Origin: Spirosoma linguale DSM 74
Lineage (GTDB): Bacteria > Bacteroidota > Bacteroidia > Cytophagales > Spirosomataceae
Direction of reading: 5' to 3'
Assembly (NCBI GenBank): GCA_000024525.1
Contig: CP001769.1
Coordinates: forward strand, 744,001 to 808,000
DNA length: 64,000 nucleotides
The position numbers and the translations under genes were made by a program. This document shows, piece after piece, positions 24,920 to 34,075 of the stretch. Under the pieces are notes generated by a model. That model did not search any database, was not told the DNA's origin, and worked only from the letters and a program-made list of their open reading frames with translations. Position 1 is the first letter of the stretch. Every line of letters begins with the position of its first letter.

Positions 24920-27900
24920 TCAAACAGCATCTGACAAGGGGGGCTCTCCGGCTGGTAAGGTAACTGTAAACGTTGTCCCTTTCCCTACTTCACTTTGTAC
25001 GGTTATGGTGCCATTATGCAGTTCGACAAACTGACGGGCGATCGACAGGCCTAAGCCTGTTCCCTGAAACTGGCGGGCGTTACTGGCCCGGAAAAAAGAA
25101 TCAAACAAAAGGGGCAACTCCCCGGCTGGGATACCAATACCATCATCGATTACCTCTAGTTGGATCGTTTGCTCCGTTTGAGTGAGTCGAATCAGGGGAT
25201 CGCCCTTAGAATATTTCGTGGCATTTGTCAACAGATTCTGTAGTACGTGACTCATTAGCTTTCTGTCGACAGCAGCCCAGTAGTCCTGTTCATTGGCCTG
25301 GATCAGAACACGCCGTTGACCTAACCCAGTGGAAAAATAGTCATCCCGAATCTGGGTAATATAGGGCAACAGATTCACCTGTTCGGCCTGCATAGAAATC
25401 TTGCCGGAGTCCGACTGACCCAACAACAGAATGTCGGCCAGAATATTAGTTAATTTCCCGACTTCCCCCTTAATTCGGTGCAGGTGGCGCTGCACAGCTG
25501 GCTTTTGGTCGGTATTATCCTGGTTAACTAAAAACTCAATTAATTCTGAGCTGGACTGAATGGTCATCAGAGGTGTTCGAAACTGGTGCGAGGCCATGGA
25601 CACAAACAGGGATTTAAGCTTGTTCAGGGCTTGCTCCCGTTCAAGGGCTGCTTCCATCACTTGTTTATTCTCCATCTGACTGGTCACATCCTGGCCAACT
25701 CCAATATGCCTCACTACTTTACCAGTTGCATCTTTAGTGAAAAAGCCCCGGATTTCAAACCAGCGGATTTTACCGGCTATTCTGGCCTGGAAATGAATCG
25801 GGCCGTCATAAGGCTGGTCCAACTTTAAAAGCTGTAGAAGCATGGGCCTGTCTTCCTCCACTACAAAGTCCAGAAACGAAGTTGGGTCCTCATATAAGCT
25901 TTCACAGGACCTTCCCGTTATGCGTTCATACATGGGGTTGACGTAGCTGAACCGGGGCGATCCGCCTTCCCGAATCCAGAACAGAGAGTCTACTTTCTCG
26001 GCAATTTCCCGGAAGCGTTGCTCACTTTCCTGTAACGCCTGCTGCATCTGCTTGTAACTGGACAGGTCGTGTCCTTCCACAATCAACAGCACAACCTCTC
26101 CGGCATCGTTGAACAATGGCCGTACCGAAAAGTCGATGGGAACTACCGTTTGACCCGCCAGCCAAATGTTGGTTTCGTAATTTACGGGTTCTCCGCCTGC
26201 CGCCCTGGTAACGGCTGCCCGGCATTTTTGCCAGATCGCCGGTGAGAGTTGCCAGCAATACGTTTCCCACAGGTACTTACCGGCCAGTTCATCCATGCTT
26301 TTTCCAGATGCCAGACAGGCGGTATCATTCATTTCGAGGATAGTCCCCTGCGGGCAGAGGAGTCCTATCATCTGGAAGGTCGAATTAAAAATGGCTTTGA
26401 AGCGCTGTTCACTTTGCCGCAGCGCATCGGTAGCTTTGTTTTGTTGCGTCACATCCCGGAATGTGCCAGTTATGCCTATCGGTAACTCCTGTGCGTCGGT
26501 CAGGAGCCGGGCATCCACTTCGGCTATTTTTGTTTCGCCATTCTGAGCAATAAATGCAACTGTCTTTTGGCAGAGCTGCGTTTCTTTAGTCACCAACTGA
26601 TCGATCAACTGGCTACATACCTGATGATCGGCGGGAGAAAGAAATGAAAGAATGGATTGACCGATAGAATCTGCCAGCGGGTAACCAATCGTTTCGGTCC
26701 AGGCGTTATTCAGGAAGGTGAACGACCCGGTTAAATCTATCTGGAAAACAATTTCATGCAGGTTGTTAACTAAAGCCAGATACCGTTCCTTGCTTCGCTG
26801 AAGCGCCAGTTCCGTTTGTCGTTGAGCCGTTCGGTCCTGCACGACGCCAATTAACTGAATCGGCTGCTGGTGCTCATCCAGCAGGGGCTGCATGCGCATT
26901 TCGCCGTAAACAAGCTGCCCACTGGGTTGCAGCAGACGAAAATTAAGACTACTGGTTAGCTTGTTCGCCAGTGCATATGACTTTGCCTGTTGAAAGCGTT
27001 CCCGGTCAGCGGGGTGAATGAGGTTGCTGAACAGTTCCGCGTCAAGCGGCATGTGCTGGTTATCGATGCCACAGATACGGTACATCTGGTCGTCCAGACT
27101 GAACTTTTCTGTCGCCAGGTCATATTCCCAAATGCCTAGTCCGGCCGTATCGGCAGCTAACTGAAGCCGGTGGTAGGCTTTCTTTGCTGTTTCCTGCGCC
27201 TGTTTAAACACCGAGATATCCGTTACAAAATCAACATACCCCAGCAATACTCCCTGCTCGTCATATAAACCGCTGACCGTTGAGAGAACCGGTAGCAGAT
27301 GGCCATCTTTATGCTGGAGCGTATTTTCCCGTTGTAAAAAAGTATGTTCCTGGACATAGGCCGTTACAAGCGCATCACCCTCCAGTGTTGGATCGTCCAG
27401 GTGGGGAGTAAGCTGCTGAATTAGCCGCTGGTGCGTTTGGGGAGCCCGAAGCACGCCGGGAGAGACCTTGCCGACCAATTCATGGGCTTTATACCCCGTC
27501 ATTACTTCCAGAGCCGGGTTTATCAGCTGAATAATTCCTTGTGTATCTGTTGCGGCAAATCCCAGCGCAGCGTAATTGATGATGGCTTTCTGAAGCGCAT
27601 TCAGGTGCCTGATTTCGTTGGTTCGTAGCTCAACCTGCTTTTCCAGTAGTTCGTTTTGATGGCGCAGGAGTTCTTCTGCTTCTTTTTGCGGAGTAATATC
27701 CTGCACGGTAAAAAGAACATCCTGTCCAATCCGGATGAGCGTAAAGTAAGCCCACATACGCATCCCATCATGACGAATGTATTCATCAAAATGCTGGGCC
27801 TGCCCGGTAAGTGCGGTCTGAACCAGTTTGTCAAACAACCCTCCCTGGTTTATTTCGGGAAAGAGCGTCAACAAGGTGTTGTCTCTCATCTGGTCGAGGC

Positions 27901-29443
27901 TGCGGCCGGTAAGCCTGACATTGGCCGGGTTGGTAAACTGATACGCAAAGTCATAAATCCGGTCATGCTGCCATTTGGGGCTGAACAACGCAAGGCCGAC
28001 AGGGGTACTTTCTACGATTGCCGATAAGAGCTGGTTGGTCTCGGTCAGTTGATTAGTCTGCACCTGTAGCTGTTCCACCAATTCTTTTCGGACCCGGAAG
28101 TCGGCCAGCAGATAGGCCGCCCGTTGAAGAAGTGCCAGATCGTCCTGGGTTAACAGGTGTCTGCGTGGGTCGGCAATCAGGAGGTACCCCAACAGTCGGC
28201 TCTCCTGCTGAATAGGTAGGCAGCATACCGACTCGCAGGCCCGCCCGGCCTTTACCGCTGCTGATAGGAATTGGGCCCGTTCATGTTCGGAACAGTTCTG
28301 TAAAGGTATCGTTTCGGGATAACGTGTATCGAACTCACTCGTGGCATTTCCACTTATTAGCCAGCTGGTAGCGACGGCAAGCGGTGGTTCTTCTGCCACA
28401 TTGTATATAGCCATCAACTCAGCCGGTATAAGCGTATACAGATGGTGCAATACCTGCAATTGCGCACCGAATGGAGTGACTTCACGAGCCAGCAAGGTTT
28501 CGTGAATCTGATTCATGATCGATTCCCGTCGACTGAACGTAATGATCGACTGCTCATGTGAGAATCGCTTTAAGGTATTGACTAACAGTTGGGAGAACGT
28601 TTCCAGCAATTCGACATCCTCGCTATTCCAATGCCTGGCTTCCGTAACCGCATCAAACCCGATAAACCCCAGAGGGCGCTGTTCCATCATAATTGGAATG
28701 ACCAGCAGGGATAGAATTTGCTGATCGGCCAATATGTCTCGTTCCGCCTGAGCCTCAGCGGGCAGGTCTTCCAGCGAGTACAGGCAGATGGTTTCACCAC
28801 GTACCATGTTCTGGTGCCACCACGGAAATAGGCTAACCGGTAAGTCCTGCAACATTTCCTGCTGGGGTAAAATACCTGTTGCACACCATTCGTGGGTACA
28901 GCTCATCTCGTGGTCCGATGCTGAATACCTGAACATATAACAGCGATCAGCTCCGGTATACCGCCCCATTTGTTCCAGGGCGTTGAGCAAAAACTCGTCG
29001 AGTTGCGAAAAAGGCAGGTTAATTAAGGTGCTGGTCAGGCCATTGAAGGTTCGCCTGTACTCAAGACGACGAAGGAGTTCGTCTGGACTTTCCTGTATGG
29101 TATTTTCCTGATTGTAGTTTGTTTTATGCGCTTGAAACGTAGCGAGATACCCCTCCTTGACGGGAGCGATTTGCCAGACTCCCTGCAAACTGTTATCGTT
29201 GCTTAGGTTCAGACAGGCACTATTTCGATGAGTGAGGTTGAAACAAAGGGAACTTAGTACCTCCTTCGATATAAACTCAGATAAGATCGTGCCGGTCAGT
29301 TCACCTGAGGAAGTCCAGCTAATTCGAAGATCCGCAAGTTTATTATCTGGAAAAAATACGCCTTCCAGGTACATAAAAGGGAAAGCTGATTCAAAAGACG
29401 TAGAAACTTGACAATTTTTTAGAAGGTTAATTAAACTAAACAT
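24920..29443 (-). CDS. Very large multi-PAS/GAF sensor histidine kinase
   Basis: 1507 aa, no transmembrane segment seen, so probably cytosolic. A divergent N-terminal segment is followed by two GAF-like domains (about 150-290 and 300-455) and about six PAS or PAS-PAC domains (about 470-1245; GYVDFVTDISVFKQAQE, ITGTFRDVTQQNKA, HIGVGQDVTSQ mark PAC ends). HisKA is near 1270 with phospho-His in MASHQFRTPLM, then HATPase_c (LQNLLTNATKYSKGD, IDDGIGIP, GTGLGLSIAR). No receiver domain is fused and no regulator is adjacent, so its partner is unknown. Confidence 0.92.
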   Translation of the reverse strand: MFSLINLLKNCQVSTSFESAFPFMYLEGVFFPDNKLADLRISWTSSGELTGTILSEFISKEVLSSLCFNLTHRNSACLNLSNDNSLQGVWQIAPVKEGYLATFQAHKTNYNQENTIQESPDELLRRLEYRRTFNGLTSTLINLPFSQLDEFLLNALEQMGRYTGADRCYMFRYSASDHEMSCTHEWCATGILPQQEMLQDLPVSLFPWWHQNMVRGETICLYSLEDLPAEAQAERDILADQQILSLLVIPIMMEQRPLGFIGFDAVTEARHWNSEDVELLETFSQLLVNTLKRFSHEQSIITFSRRESIMNQIHETLLAREVTPFGAQLQVLHHLYTLIPAELMAIYNVAEEPPLAVATSWLISGNATSEFDTRYPETIPLQNCSEHERAQFLSAAVKAGRACESVCCLPIQQESRLLGYLLIADPRRHLLTQDDLALLQRAAYLLADFRVRKELVEQLQVQTNQLTETNQLLSAIVESTPVGLALFSPKWQHDRIYDFAYQFTNPANVRLTGRSLDQMRDNTLLTLFPEINQGGLFDKLVQTALTGQAQHFDEYIRHDGMRMWAYFTLIRIGQDVLFTVQDITPQKEAEELLRHQNELLEKQVELRTNEIRHLNALQKAIINYAALGFAATDTQGIIQLINPALEVMTGYKAHELVGKVSPGVLRAPQTHQRLIQQLTPHLDDPTLEGDALVTAYVQEHTFLQRENTLQHKDGHLLPVLSTVSGLYDEQGVLLGYVDFVTDISVFKQAQETAKKAYHRLQLAADTAGLGIWEYDLATEKFSLDDQMYRICGIDNQHMPLDAELFSNLIHPADRERFQQAKSYALANKLTSSLNFRLLQPSGQLVYGEMRMQPLLDEHQQPIQLIGVVQDRTAQRQTELALQRSKERYLALVNNLHEIVFQIDLTGSFTFLNNAWTETIGYPLADSIGQSILSFLSPADHQVCSQLIDQLVTKETQLCQKTVAFIAQNGETKIAEVDARLLTDAQELPIGITGTFRDVTQQNKATDALRQSEQRFKAIFNSTFQMIGLLCPQGTILEMNDTACLASGKSMDELAGKYLWETYCWQLSPAIWQKCRAAVTRAAGGEPVNYETNIWLAGQTVVPIDFSVRPLFNDAGEVVLLIVEGHDLSSYKQMQQALQESEQRFREIAEKVDSLFWIREGGSPRFSYVNPMYERITGRSCESLYEDPTSFLDFVVEEDRPMLLQLLKLDQPYDGPIHFQARIAGKIRWFEIRGFFTKDATGKVVRHIGVGQDVTSQMENKQVMEAALEREQALNKLKSLFVSMASHQFRTPLMTIQSSSELIEFLVNQDNTDQKPAVQRHLHRIKGEVGKLTNILADILLLGQSDSGKISMQAEQVNLLPYITQIRDDYFSTGLGQRRVLIQANEQDYWAAVDRKLMSHVLQNLLTNATKYSKGDPLIRLTQTEQTIQLEVIDDGIGIPAGELPLLFDSFFRASNARQFQGTGLGLSIARQFVELHNGTITVQSEVGKGTTFTVTLPAGEPPLSDAV

Positions 29444-29992
29444 AGGGTGGGTTACTAGTTACTCAAATGTAGTATAATTCATAAAAAAAGTAACTCATAT
29501 AATCCGCTTTATTGTATAAATGCGTTTGTCTGCTTTTTAAAAAAAGGTTATTGGTATCGCACTCCGACTAGTAGATTTCATATGAATCGAGAAGAAGATG
29601 TTGGGAAAGACTACCGGCGGGGCAAATGAACAATCATTTCTGCCGATTGATTAACAAATAGTTACTTTAAGAGAGCCTTAGTAATTCTACAGGGCCGATA
29701 CCTCGGTTTTCTTAATTTCTTTATATAAAGAAGGTTCATACATACCTGCATTTCCCTACTTTGGCGGGCGGTAAGGCCTGTTCTTTACCCATGCCAGCCG
29801 ATGCGCCTACTTTTTTTTGATTTTAGCTGGCTTGACCCGTAGCCAGATTTCTTTTTCAACTCCTCTTTACAATAGCTACAACCCATGGCCTTCTGAGCTA
29901 CGGCCTTTAGCAGCAGGAGCGGCCTTGTATCCAGAGTCTTTTTCTAATGTCTATTATATCTATCAATTAACACTTTTTAAAGTCAAACACGT
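29444..29992. other. Divergent promoter region, kinase / T9SS protein
   Basis: No gene is supported in these 549 bp. The region is AT-rich next to the kinase start, and it must hold promoters for both divergent genes. It contains one perfect 16-bp palindrome (reported separately). Short frames such as the one at 29581 have no convincing features. Confidence 0.5.
29717..29732. promoter_or_regulatory. Perfect 16-bp palindrome TTCTTTATATAAAGAA
   Basis: This fully symmetric site lies 260 bp before the start of the T9SS protein gene. It could be an operator or simply an AT-rich promoter element. No second copy was noticed nearby, so no regulator can be assigned. Confidence 0.35.
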
Positions 29993-32900
29993 ATGAAAAA
30001 CAAGTTTACCTGTTTCTTTATCAAACCCCCTGCTTACCTGCCCGGCCTTCTGCTGGGTGTAGCCTTATTGCTAACGAGTGCCCTGAGTCTACGGGCTCAA
30101 ACGGTGTACGTTACCCAGGATGGAGCCGGTCAGCAAACCGGTGCCGACTGGGCCAATGCCCTGCCCGGTAGCCAGCTGCAGCCCACCCTCGCTAGTGCTC
30201 GTTCAGGTAGTATTTTCAGAGTGGCGGCCGGGCTGTACAAACCCAGTGCCACGGGCGATCGGATGGTTTCGTTCAATATTCCAGCCAGAGTAGCCCTCTT
30301 TGGAGGCTATGCCGGTACTGGGCCTAACCCCGACAGCCGGGTTAACTTCGCCATCGTTGGGCAACCCAGTAGCACCACCTTGTCGGGAGACATTGATAAC
30401 GACAACACCCTCGACGCGGAAAACGCCAACAACGTGGTCATGTTCTATAATGTCGGCGAAGGAGGAGGTACGCAATTGGATGGAGTCGTTATTACGGGCG
30501 GTTATGCCACTACCCGAAAGTATACCGGAACGACAGCCGCCGGAGGAGGGGGTATCCTGAATTATGGGGACTTCTTCAATGATAACAATGGCGTCAGCAG
30601 CCCCTTGATTCAGAATTGCCTGATTACGTTTAATTACGCCCCCAGCCGGGGAGGAGGTATATTGAATGATGGCGTTAACGGCCGGACTAACCCGTTTATA
30701 CAAAACTGTGACTTCATTCGTAACACAGCCGGCGAGGGTGGGGCAATCTGCAACGCCGGTGAACTGCACCAATCGTATCCGGTGATCTCGAACTGTCGAT
30801 TTCTCAATAACAACGCCGGGAATGGGGCTGCCATTCACAATTATGCCCGGGGTGCTTATTCTCCGTTCAGTCGGACCATTGCCACTGCCAGCCCGCGGAT
30901 TTTTAACTGTATTTTTTCCGGCAATAGTGCTTCCAGCACAGGCGGGGTCATGTATACGTATGCAACAGGAATTGGCAGCACCAGAGCCAACCCTGAGTTG
31001 CGAAATTGTACCCTGAGTAACAACTCAGCACCGAGGGGAGGGGCCTTCTATAATGCAGGTTACCCAGGTGACTATGGCAATGGCGCTCCCTATCAGGTCT
31101 TGAGCGGTCCTTATCTCTATAACTGTATTCTCTGGAACAATGGCGGATCAGCGGCTATCTTCAACACGCCGATATTCGCCTTTACGCCGAGCATACTGGG
31201 TAAAGGCATTGCCCGACTATTCAATTGCCTGGTTGAACAGGGGGTAAGCAGTTCGGAACCTACCGATCCACTGGTACGTGTTATTACCAGCTCTCCCTTT
31301 CGTAGTGAACAAAGTTTGGAACCGGGGCCTTGCTCACCGGCCGTTGATGCAGGCACCAACTCGTATTATACCAATGGCACTGAGGTTGGTCCAACAACCG
31401 ACATAGCCGGTAATCCCCGAATTTACCCATCAGGCGGTATCATCGACATCGGGGCCTATGAGTTCCAGGGCACACCCGCCACTCTCCTGGCCATTACCCA
31501 GCAACCCGCCAGCCAATCCAGCGTGGTAGCCGGGGCCACCGTCGAGACGACTGTGGGCCTTAATGCAACTGCTGACAGCTATGCCTGGTACAAAGATGGT
31601 CTTATCGTAATGGGTCAGACCTCCGCTACGCTCCGGCTCACCAATGTGCAACTCGCGCAGGCCGGTTCGTATTCGCTGGTGGCCACCAGCGCCTGTAACA
31701 GCGTTACCTCTACCGCGTTTAGTTTATCGGTAACCCAGCCCGTCGCTCAGCCGCCGGTGGTAAGCGCAACTGTCAGCCAGAGTGCCTTGTGTGTGGGAAG
31801 CCCGACCGGTCTGACGGCTCAGGTCAGTGGCGGCACCGCTCCCTATACCTACAGCTGGACCACCTCCGCCGGAAACCTGGATAATCAGCTCGACAATACC
31901 ATCCGGTTCAGCGCCACGACCCCGGGGAGTGTACTCATCAATCTTCTGGTCACCGATGCCAACAGCCTGACGGCTACGGCCAGCGTGTCACTATTGGTTA
32001 ATGCCAAACCAGTCGTATCCATCAATGGGCTGGCCAGCACCTATTCCCAAACGGACCCCGCCCTAACGCTGGCCGGAGTAGGCACACCCACCGGGGGAGC
32101 ATTTACCATCGACGGTAACACGGCTACGGTTCTCAATCCGGCCTCTCTGACGCTGGGCAATCACTCGGTCAGCTATGCCTTTACCGATGCCAGCGGCTGT
32201 AGTGGCGCGGCTAGCCAGTCGGTTACTATCGTGGCTAATCCGTCTGTCGCCAGCCTTACCCACTTCTGGCTCATCAATGCCGACAATAACCAGCGTATTC
32301 GCGAGCTGACCAATGGCCAACAGATCGATCTGTCCACACTTCCCAGTCGTCGGATTGCTATTCAGGCTACCACCGAACCTGCCACTGTGGGCTCCGTGGT
32401 CTTTCAACTCAGCGGTCAGGAGACACGTCGGCAAGTGGAAACTCTGGCCCCGTATGCGTTATTCGGCGACGACAACAAGGGCAATTACCTGCCCTGGACC
32501 CCGACCGCCGGAAACTACCGCCTGACGGCAACCCCTTATTCGGAGTCGGGTGGCATAGGAAATGCGGGTACCGCTTTGACAGTGTCGTTCACGGTAGTCG
32601 AACCGGTTAATCCCCAACGGCTGGCTCATTTATGGCTTATTAATGCCGATACCGATCAGCCCATTCAGGAGCTGACCAATGGCCTGCAACTAGACCTCTC
32701 TAAACTGCCCACCAGGAATCTGGCGGTTCAGGCTGTTACCGAACCCACGGCGGTCGGTTCGGTCGTGTTCGCCCTGAGTGGACAGCAGAGCCACCAACAA
32801 GTGGAGACGCTGGCTCCCTATGCGCTGTTTGGCGACAACCAGGGGCACTATTACAGCTGGACACCACCCCTTGGCAACTATAAACTCACGGCTACCCCGT

Positions 32901-33643
32901 ATTCGGGAGCGGGGGGCACGGGTAGTGTGGGTACGGCGCTGAGCGTCTCCTTTACCGTGATCGAATCCGCCACACCGGTTGCCGGGCGGCTGGCTCATCT
33001 GTGGCTCCTCAATGCCGATACCGATCAGCCCATTCAGGAGCTGACCAATGGTCAGCAACTGGACCTTTCTAAACTGCCCACTAAGAATCTGGCTATTCAG
33101 GCCCTCACCGAACCCACGGCGGTCGGCTCGGTGGTCTTTGCGCTGAGCGGCCGACAGAGTCGTCAGCAGGTGGAGACGCTGGCACCTTATGCGCTGTTTG
33201 GTGATGATCAGGGTAACTTTCTGGGCTGGACGCCCGCTCTGGGAACCTACACACTAACGGCCACACCCTATTCAAGTGTGGGGGGGACGGGTGTTGCGGG
33301 TACTCCGCTGACAGTGTCCTTTACGGTGATCAATCCGGCAGCGGCCCGACTGGCGGTCGGGCGCGTGGAGACATCTATAGACGATAACTGGCAGGTACGG
33401 GTGCTGGGTAACCCGGTAGTGGGTAGTGAGGTAGTGATAGACGTGAGCGGGGCGCAGGGTCAGTCGCTTGTCTACACACTCACCGATGCAGTCGGGAAGT
33501 TGATTGACACCCGGCAGGTAGCCCAGCCGAATGCTGTAGAGCGACAGACGCTGAGTACGGGTAGCCAGGGGGCAGGCCTCCTGCTGCTACAGATCAGCAC
33601 GCCTGCCCGGCGTCAGACGGTGAAAGTGCTGAAAGCAAACTAA
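29993..33643 (+). CDS. T9SS-secreted beta-helix protein with three tandem modules
   Basis: 1216 aa. Signal peptide (hydrophobic residues about 17-34, ending LRAQ). Residues about 35-500 form a right-handed beta-helix of the choice-of-anchor-Q type, with repeated NCxF/NxA rungs and a DIGAYEF end. Ig-like segments follow, including AGSYSLVATSACNSV and a PKD-like APYTYSWTTSAG. Three near-identical modules of about 122 residues (from about residue 755) come next, each with LWLxNAD, ELTNG, VGSVVF, QVETLAPYALFGD and LTATPYS. The last 85 residues are a T9SS type A sorting domain. It is probably surface-attached or released, as an adhesin or glycan-active protein; the function is not known. Confidence 0.88.
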   Translation: MKNKFTCFFIKPPAYLPGLLLGVALLLTSALSLRAQTVYVTQDGAGQQTGADWANALPGSQLQPTLASARSGSIFRVAAGLYKPSATGDRMVSFNIPARVALFGGYAGTGPNPDSRVNFAIVGQPSSTTLSGDIDNDNTLDAENANNVVMFYNVGEGGGTQLDGVVITGGYATTRKYTGTTAAGGGGILNYGDFFNDNNGVSSPLIQNCLITFNYAPSRGGGILNDGVNGRTNPFIQNCDFIRNTAGEGGAICNAGELHQSYPVISNCRFLNNNAGNGAAIHNYARGAYSPFSRTIATASPRIFNCIFSGNSASSTGGVMYTYATGIGSTRANPELRNCTLSNNSAPRGGAFYNAGYPGDYGNGAPYQVLSGPYLYNCILWNNGGSAAIFNTPIFAFTPSILGKGIARLFNCLVEQGVSSSEPTDPLVRVITSSPFRSEQSLEPGPCSPAVDAGTNSYYTNGTEVGPTTDIAGNPRIYPSGGIIDIGAYEFQGTPATLLAITQQPASQSSVVAGATVETTVGLNATADSYAWYKDGLIVMGQTSATLRLTNVQLAQAGSYSLVATSACNSVTSTAFSLSVTQPVAQPPVVSATVSQSALCVGSPTGLTAQVSGGTAPYTYSWTTSAGNLDNQLDNTIRFSATTPGSVLINLLVTDANSLTATASVSLLVNAKPVVSINGLASTYSQTDPALTLAGVGTPTGGAFTIDGNTATVLNPASLTLGNHSVSYAFTDASGCSGAASQSVTIVANPSVASLTHFWLINADNNQRIRELTNGQQIDLSTLPSRRIAIQATTEPATVGSVVFQLSGQETRRQVETLAPYALFGDDNKGNYLPWTPTAGNYRLTATPYSESGGIGNAGTALTVSFTVVEPVNPQRLAHLWLINADTDQPIQELTNGLQLDLSKLPTRNLAVQAVTEPTAVGSVVFALSGQQSHQQVETLAPYALFGDNQGHYYSWTPPLGNYKLTATPYSGAGGTGSVGTALSVSFTVIESATPVAGRLAHLWLLNADTDQPIQELTNGQQLDLSKLPTKNLAIQALTEPTAVGSVVFALSGRQSRQQVETLAPYALFGDDQGNFLGWTPALGTYTLTATPYSSVGGTGVAGTPLTVSFTVINPAAARLAVGRVETSIDDNWQVRVLGNPVVGSEVVIDVSGAQGQSLVYTLTDAVGKLIDTRQVAQPNAVERQTLSTGSQGAGLLLLQISTPARRQTVKVLKAN
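32255..33340 (+). repeat. Three tandem coding repeats, period 366-369 bp
   Basis: Equivalent Leu codons fall at 32255, 32621 and 32990, giving periods of 366 and 369 bp. Copies two and three are much closer to each other (shared runs such as GCCGATACCGATCAGCCCAT) than to copy one, so the last duplication is recent. Such repeats can expand or contract by recombination. Confidence 0.85.
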
Positions 33644-33702
33644 GCTGTTCAATAACACCCCAACCATTTCAACGTGAGATGGTTGGGGTGTTATTGAACA
33701 GC
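33644..33702. terminator. Perfect 24-bp stem directly after the T9SS gene
   Basis: Arms 33644-33667 and 33679-33702 are exactly complementary (GCTGTTCAATAACACCCCAA start) with an 11-base loop. The stem begins at the base after the TAA. There is no T-run on the plus strand, so it may be an RNA stabiliser or repeat element as well as a terminator. Confidence 0.65.
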
Positions 33703-33774
33703 TGAAAATCAGCGGCCCTGGAAAAGGATTTAAGATGCGAAACCATTCAGCGTTACCCGGTAAATCGTAAACTC

Positions 33775-33978
33775 ATGCAGCCAGATTTGTCAATACTTTC
33801 ACTCCAGCAAAAAGACATTATGCGTTTACTGGCCAAAGGGCTTACCGACGCAGCTATCGCTACGCGCTTGTCCTTGTCTGTCGCTGTGGTTTTGGCTCAC
33901 AAACAACAGATGGTCGATAAACTGGGCTTGACGGATATGGCTGAGTTAACTCGCATTTCCGCCAACGTGTACTTGTAA
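33775..33978 (+). CDS. Orphan LuxR-type HTH protein
   Basis: 67 aa consisting only of a GerE/LuxR DNA-binding domain: LSLQQKDIMRLLAKGLTDAA, then IATRLSLSVAVVLAHKQQM and KLGLTDMAELTRI. There is no receiver or sensor domain. Proteins this short can bind DNA as dimers or interfere with full-length regulators. It lies between the T9SS gene and a hybrid kinase on the opposite strand. Target and signal are unknown. Confidence 0.75.
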   Translation: MQPDLSILSLQQKDIMRLLAKGLTDAAIATRLSLSVAVVLAHKQQMVDKLGLTDMAELTRISANVYL

Positions 33979-34075
33979 AGAAAACGGCTTTTGGGGATGC
34001 TTCCCCGTTGTTTTTGCAATTGGTTGCCCCTGTCAGTCGTATGTAGTAGTCAGATCAGCCTTGCCGCATCCGTGC

